Source: Anaerotignum sp. (lineage in GTDB: Bacteria > Bacillota > Clostridia > Lachnospirales > Anaerotignaceae). From it: a DNA stretch of 64,000 nt. The notes below the pieces were generated by a model. It was not told where the DNA came from, made no database searches, and saw only the letters and a list, made by a program, of their open reading frames with translations. Below, piece after piece: positions 63,399 to 64,000 of the stretch (position 1 is its first letter; each line of letters begins with the position of its first letter). Location of the stretch: NCBI GenBank assembly GCA_020024455.1, contig JAHHTU010000005.1:1-64000 (forward strand), in the 5' to 3' direction. The translations under genes were made by a program, and so were the position numbers.

Positions 63399-64000
63399 AT
63401 GAATACATTTCAAGGTAGCAGTAATTATGTTGCAAGCGAAGATTTGATGCGTTCTATGAACATTGCAATAGCTTTACAAAAACCTTTATTGATTAAAGGA
63501 GAGCCCGGCACAGGCAAAACCATGCTTGCCGAAGCGGTATCTCAGGCATTGGGCAAAAAATTGGTCATCTGGAACATCAAATCCACCACAAAAGCACAAG
63601 ACGGATTATATGTATATGATGTGGTACAGCGTTTATATGACAGCCAATTTGGGAATGAAGGTGTTGACGATATTCAAAAATATGTCAAAATGGGCAAATT
63701 GGGAGAAGCATTTTCTGCCGATGAACAAGTGATTTTGTTGATTGACGAAATCGACAAAGCCGATTTGGAATTTCCAAACGACTTGCTTTGGGAATTAGAC
63801 AAAATGGAATTTTATATTCCGGAAACCAAACAAACCATCAAGGCAAAACAACGTCCCATCGTCATCATCACATCAAATGCAGAAAAAGAATTGCCTGATG
63901 CATTCTTGCGTCGTTGTATCTTCCATTACATCGAATTCCCCGATGCAGAACAAATGGAAGAAATCATCAATGTACACTTCGACCATTTGGACGAAACATT
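63399..64000 (+). CDS. MoxR-family AAA ATPase, 3' end beyond the window
   Basis: An ATPase of the MoxR/RavA type, truncated by the window end at codon 200. Walker A is GEPGTGKT, Walker B is LLIDEIDKA and sensor 1 is IITSNAEKELPDAFLRRC. MoxR ATPases usually pair with a VWA protein, which would lie downstream. AAAGGCGG precedes the ATG at 63399. Confidence 0.9.
   Translation, partial: MNTFQGSSNYVASEDLMRSMNIAIALQKPLLIKGEPGTGKTMLAEAVSQALGKKLVIWNIKSTTKAQDGLYVYDVVQRLYDSQFGNEGVDDIQKYVKMGKLGEAFSADEQVILLIDEIDKADLEFPNDLLWELDKMEFYIPETKQTIKAKQRPIVIITSNAEKELPDAFLRRCIFHYIEFPDAEQMEEIINVHFDHLDET

Noticed and set aside
1..64000. CRISPR array, prophage, insertion sequence, rRNA or tRNA
   Set aside because: No spaced direct repeats of CRISPR size, no transposase or phage gene and no cloverleaf or rRNA core was seen; the DnaC-like ATPase is with dnaD, not a transposase.

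Overview
The window looks like part of the chromosome of an endospore-forming, low-GC Firmicute of the class Clostridia. The evidence is the gene content: spoIIE, spoVT, spmA/spmB and a gerW/ytfJ homologue, a dnaC/dnaD helicase-loading pair, a large Bacillus-type SRP RNA, a T-box leader and many lipoproteins. Codon use is AT-leaning and even throughout. No rRNA, tRNA, prophage, insertion sequence or CRISPR array was recognised. The genus cannot be read from the sequence alone; a Lachnospirales/Anaerotignum-like anaerobe would fit, but that is inference.

Region 1-12.3 kb: an aminotransferase, trmL and a Fur/PerR-type regulator with its own promoter, then a minus-strand block of ispE-gntR and an ACT protein-thrB-lysC threonine/lysine block that lacks homoserine dehydrogenase. 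A divergent plus-strand series follows: a large unknown protein with a pRiA4b-ORF3-like C-terminus, a CobD-like aminotransferase, a small unknown, a YhcC-type radical SAM protein and a DUF4364 winged-helix protein.

Region 12.3-23.8 kb: minus-strand DUF1653, spoVT, two tandem type III pantothenate kinases behind a pantothenate-type ECF S component, birA, a hotdog thioesterase, and the conserved tilS-hpt-ftsH cluster. A plus-strand iron alcohol dehydrogenase and an unknown gene follow; the unknown ends at a striking -1 frameshift configuration.

Region 23.8-34.3 kb (minus strand): spoIIE, dnaC, dnaD, a TagO/WecA-type transferase, upp-rpiB-sua5-SEC-C protein, a Usp-like protein, a lipoprotein and a lipoprotein cyclophilin. 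Region 34.4-38.6 kb (plus): a methionine T-box controlling metG, then tatD and a 3D-domain cell-wall protein with a structured leader.

Region 38.6-49.3 kb: yihY and an SDR, then a TPP-riboswitch operon tenA-thiZ-thiX-thiY for thiamine-precursor salvage, a split ThrE exporter, a lipoprotein, asnB and malQ. Region 49.5-56.3 kb (plus): an 11-residue-repeat lipoprotein, split TSUP permeases, small unknown genes, DUF2953-gerW, an orphan Card1/Can2-like CARF nuclease, a TetR regulator and putP.

Region 56.3-64 kb: the classic recR-ebfC-dnaX-SRP RNA-tadA neighbourhood, an FG-GAP lipoprotein, spmB/spmA, an AbrB regulator and the start of a MoxR ATPase cut by the window edge. The observations most worth following are the orphan CARF nuclease, the second pantothenate kinase with Gly-to-Ser changes in both phosphate motifs, and the possible programmed frameshift near 23.59 kb.
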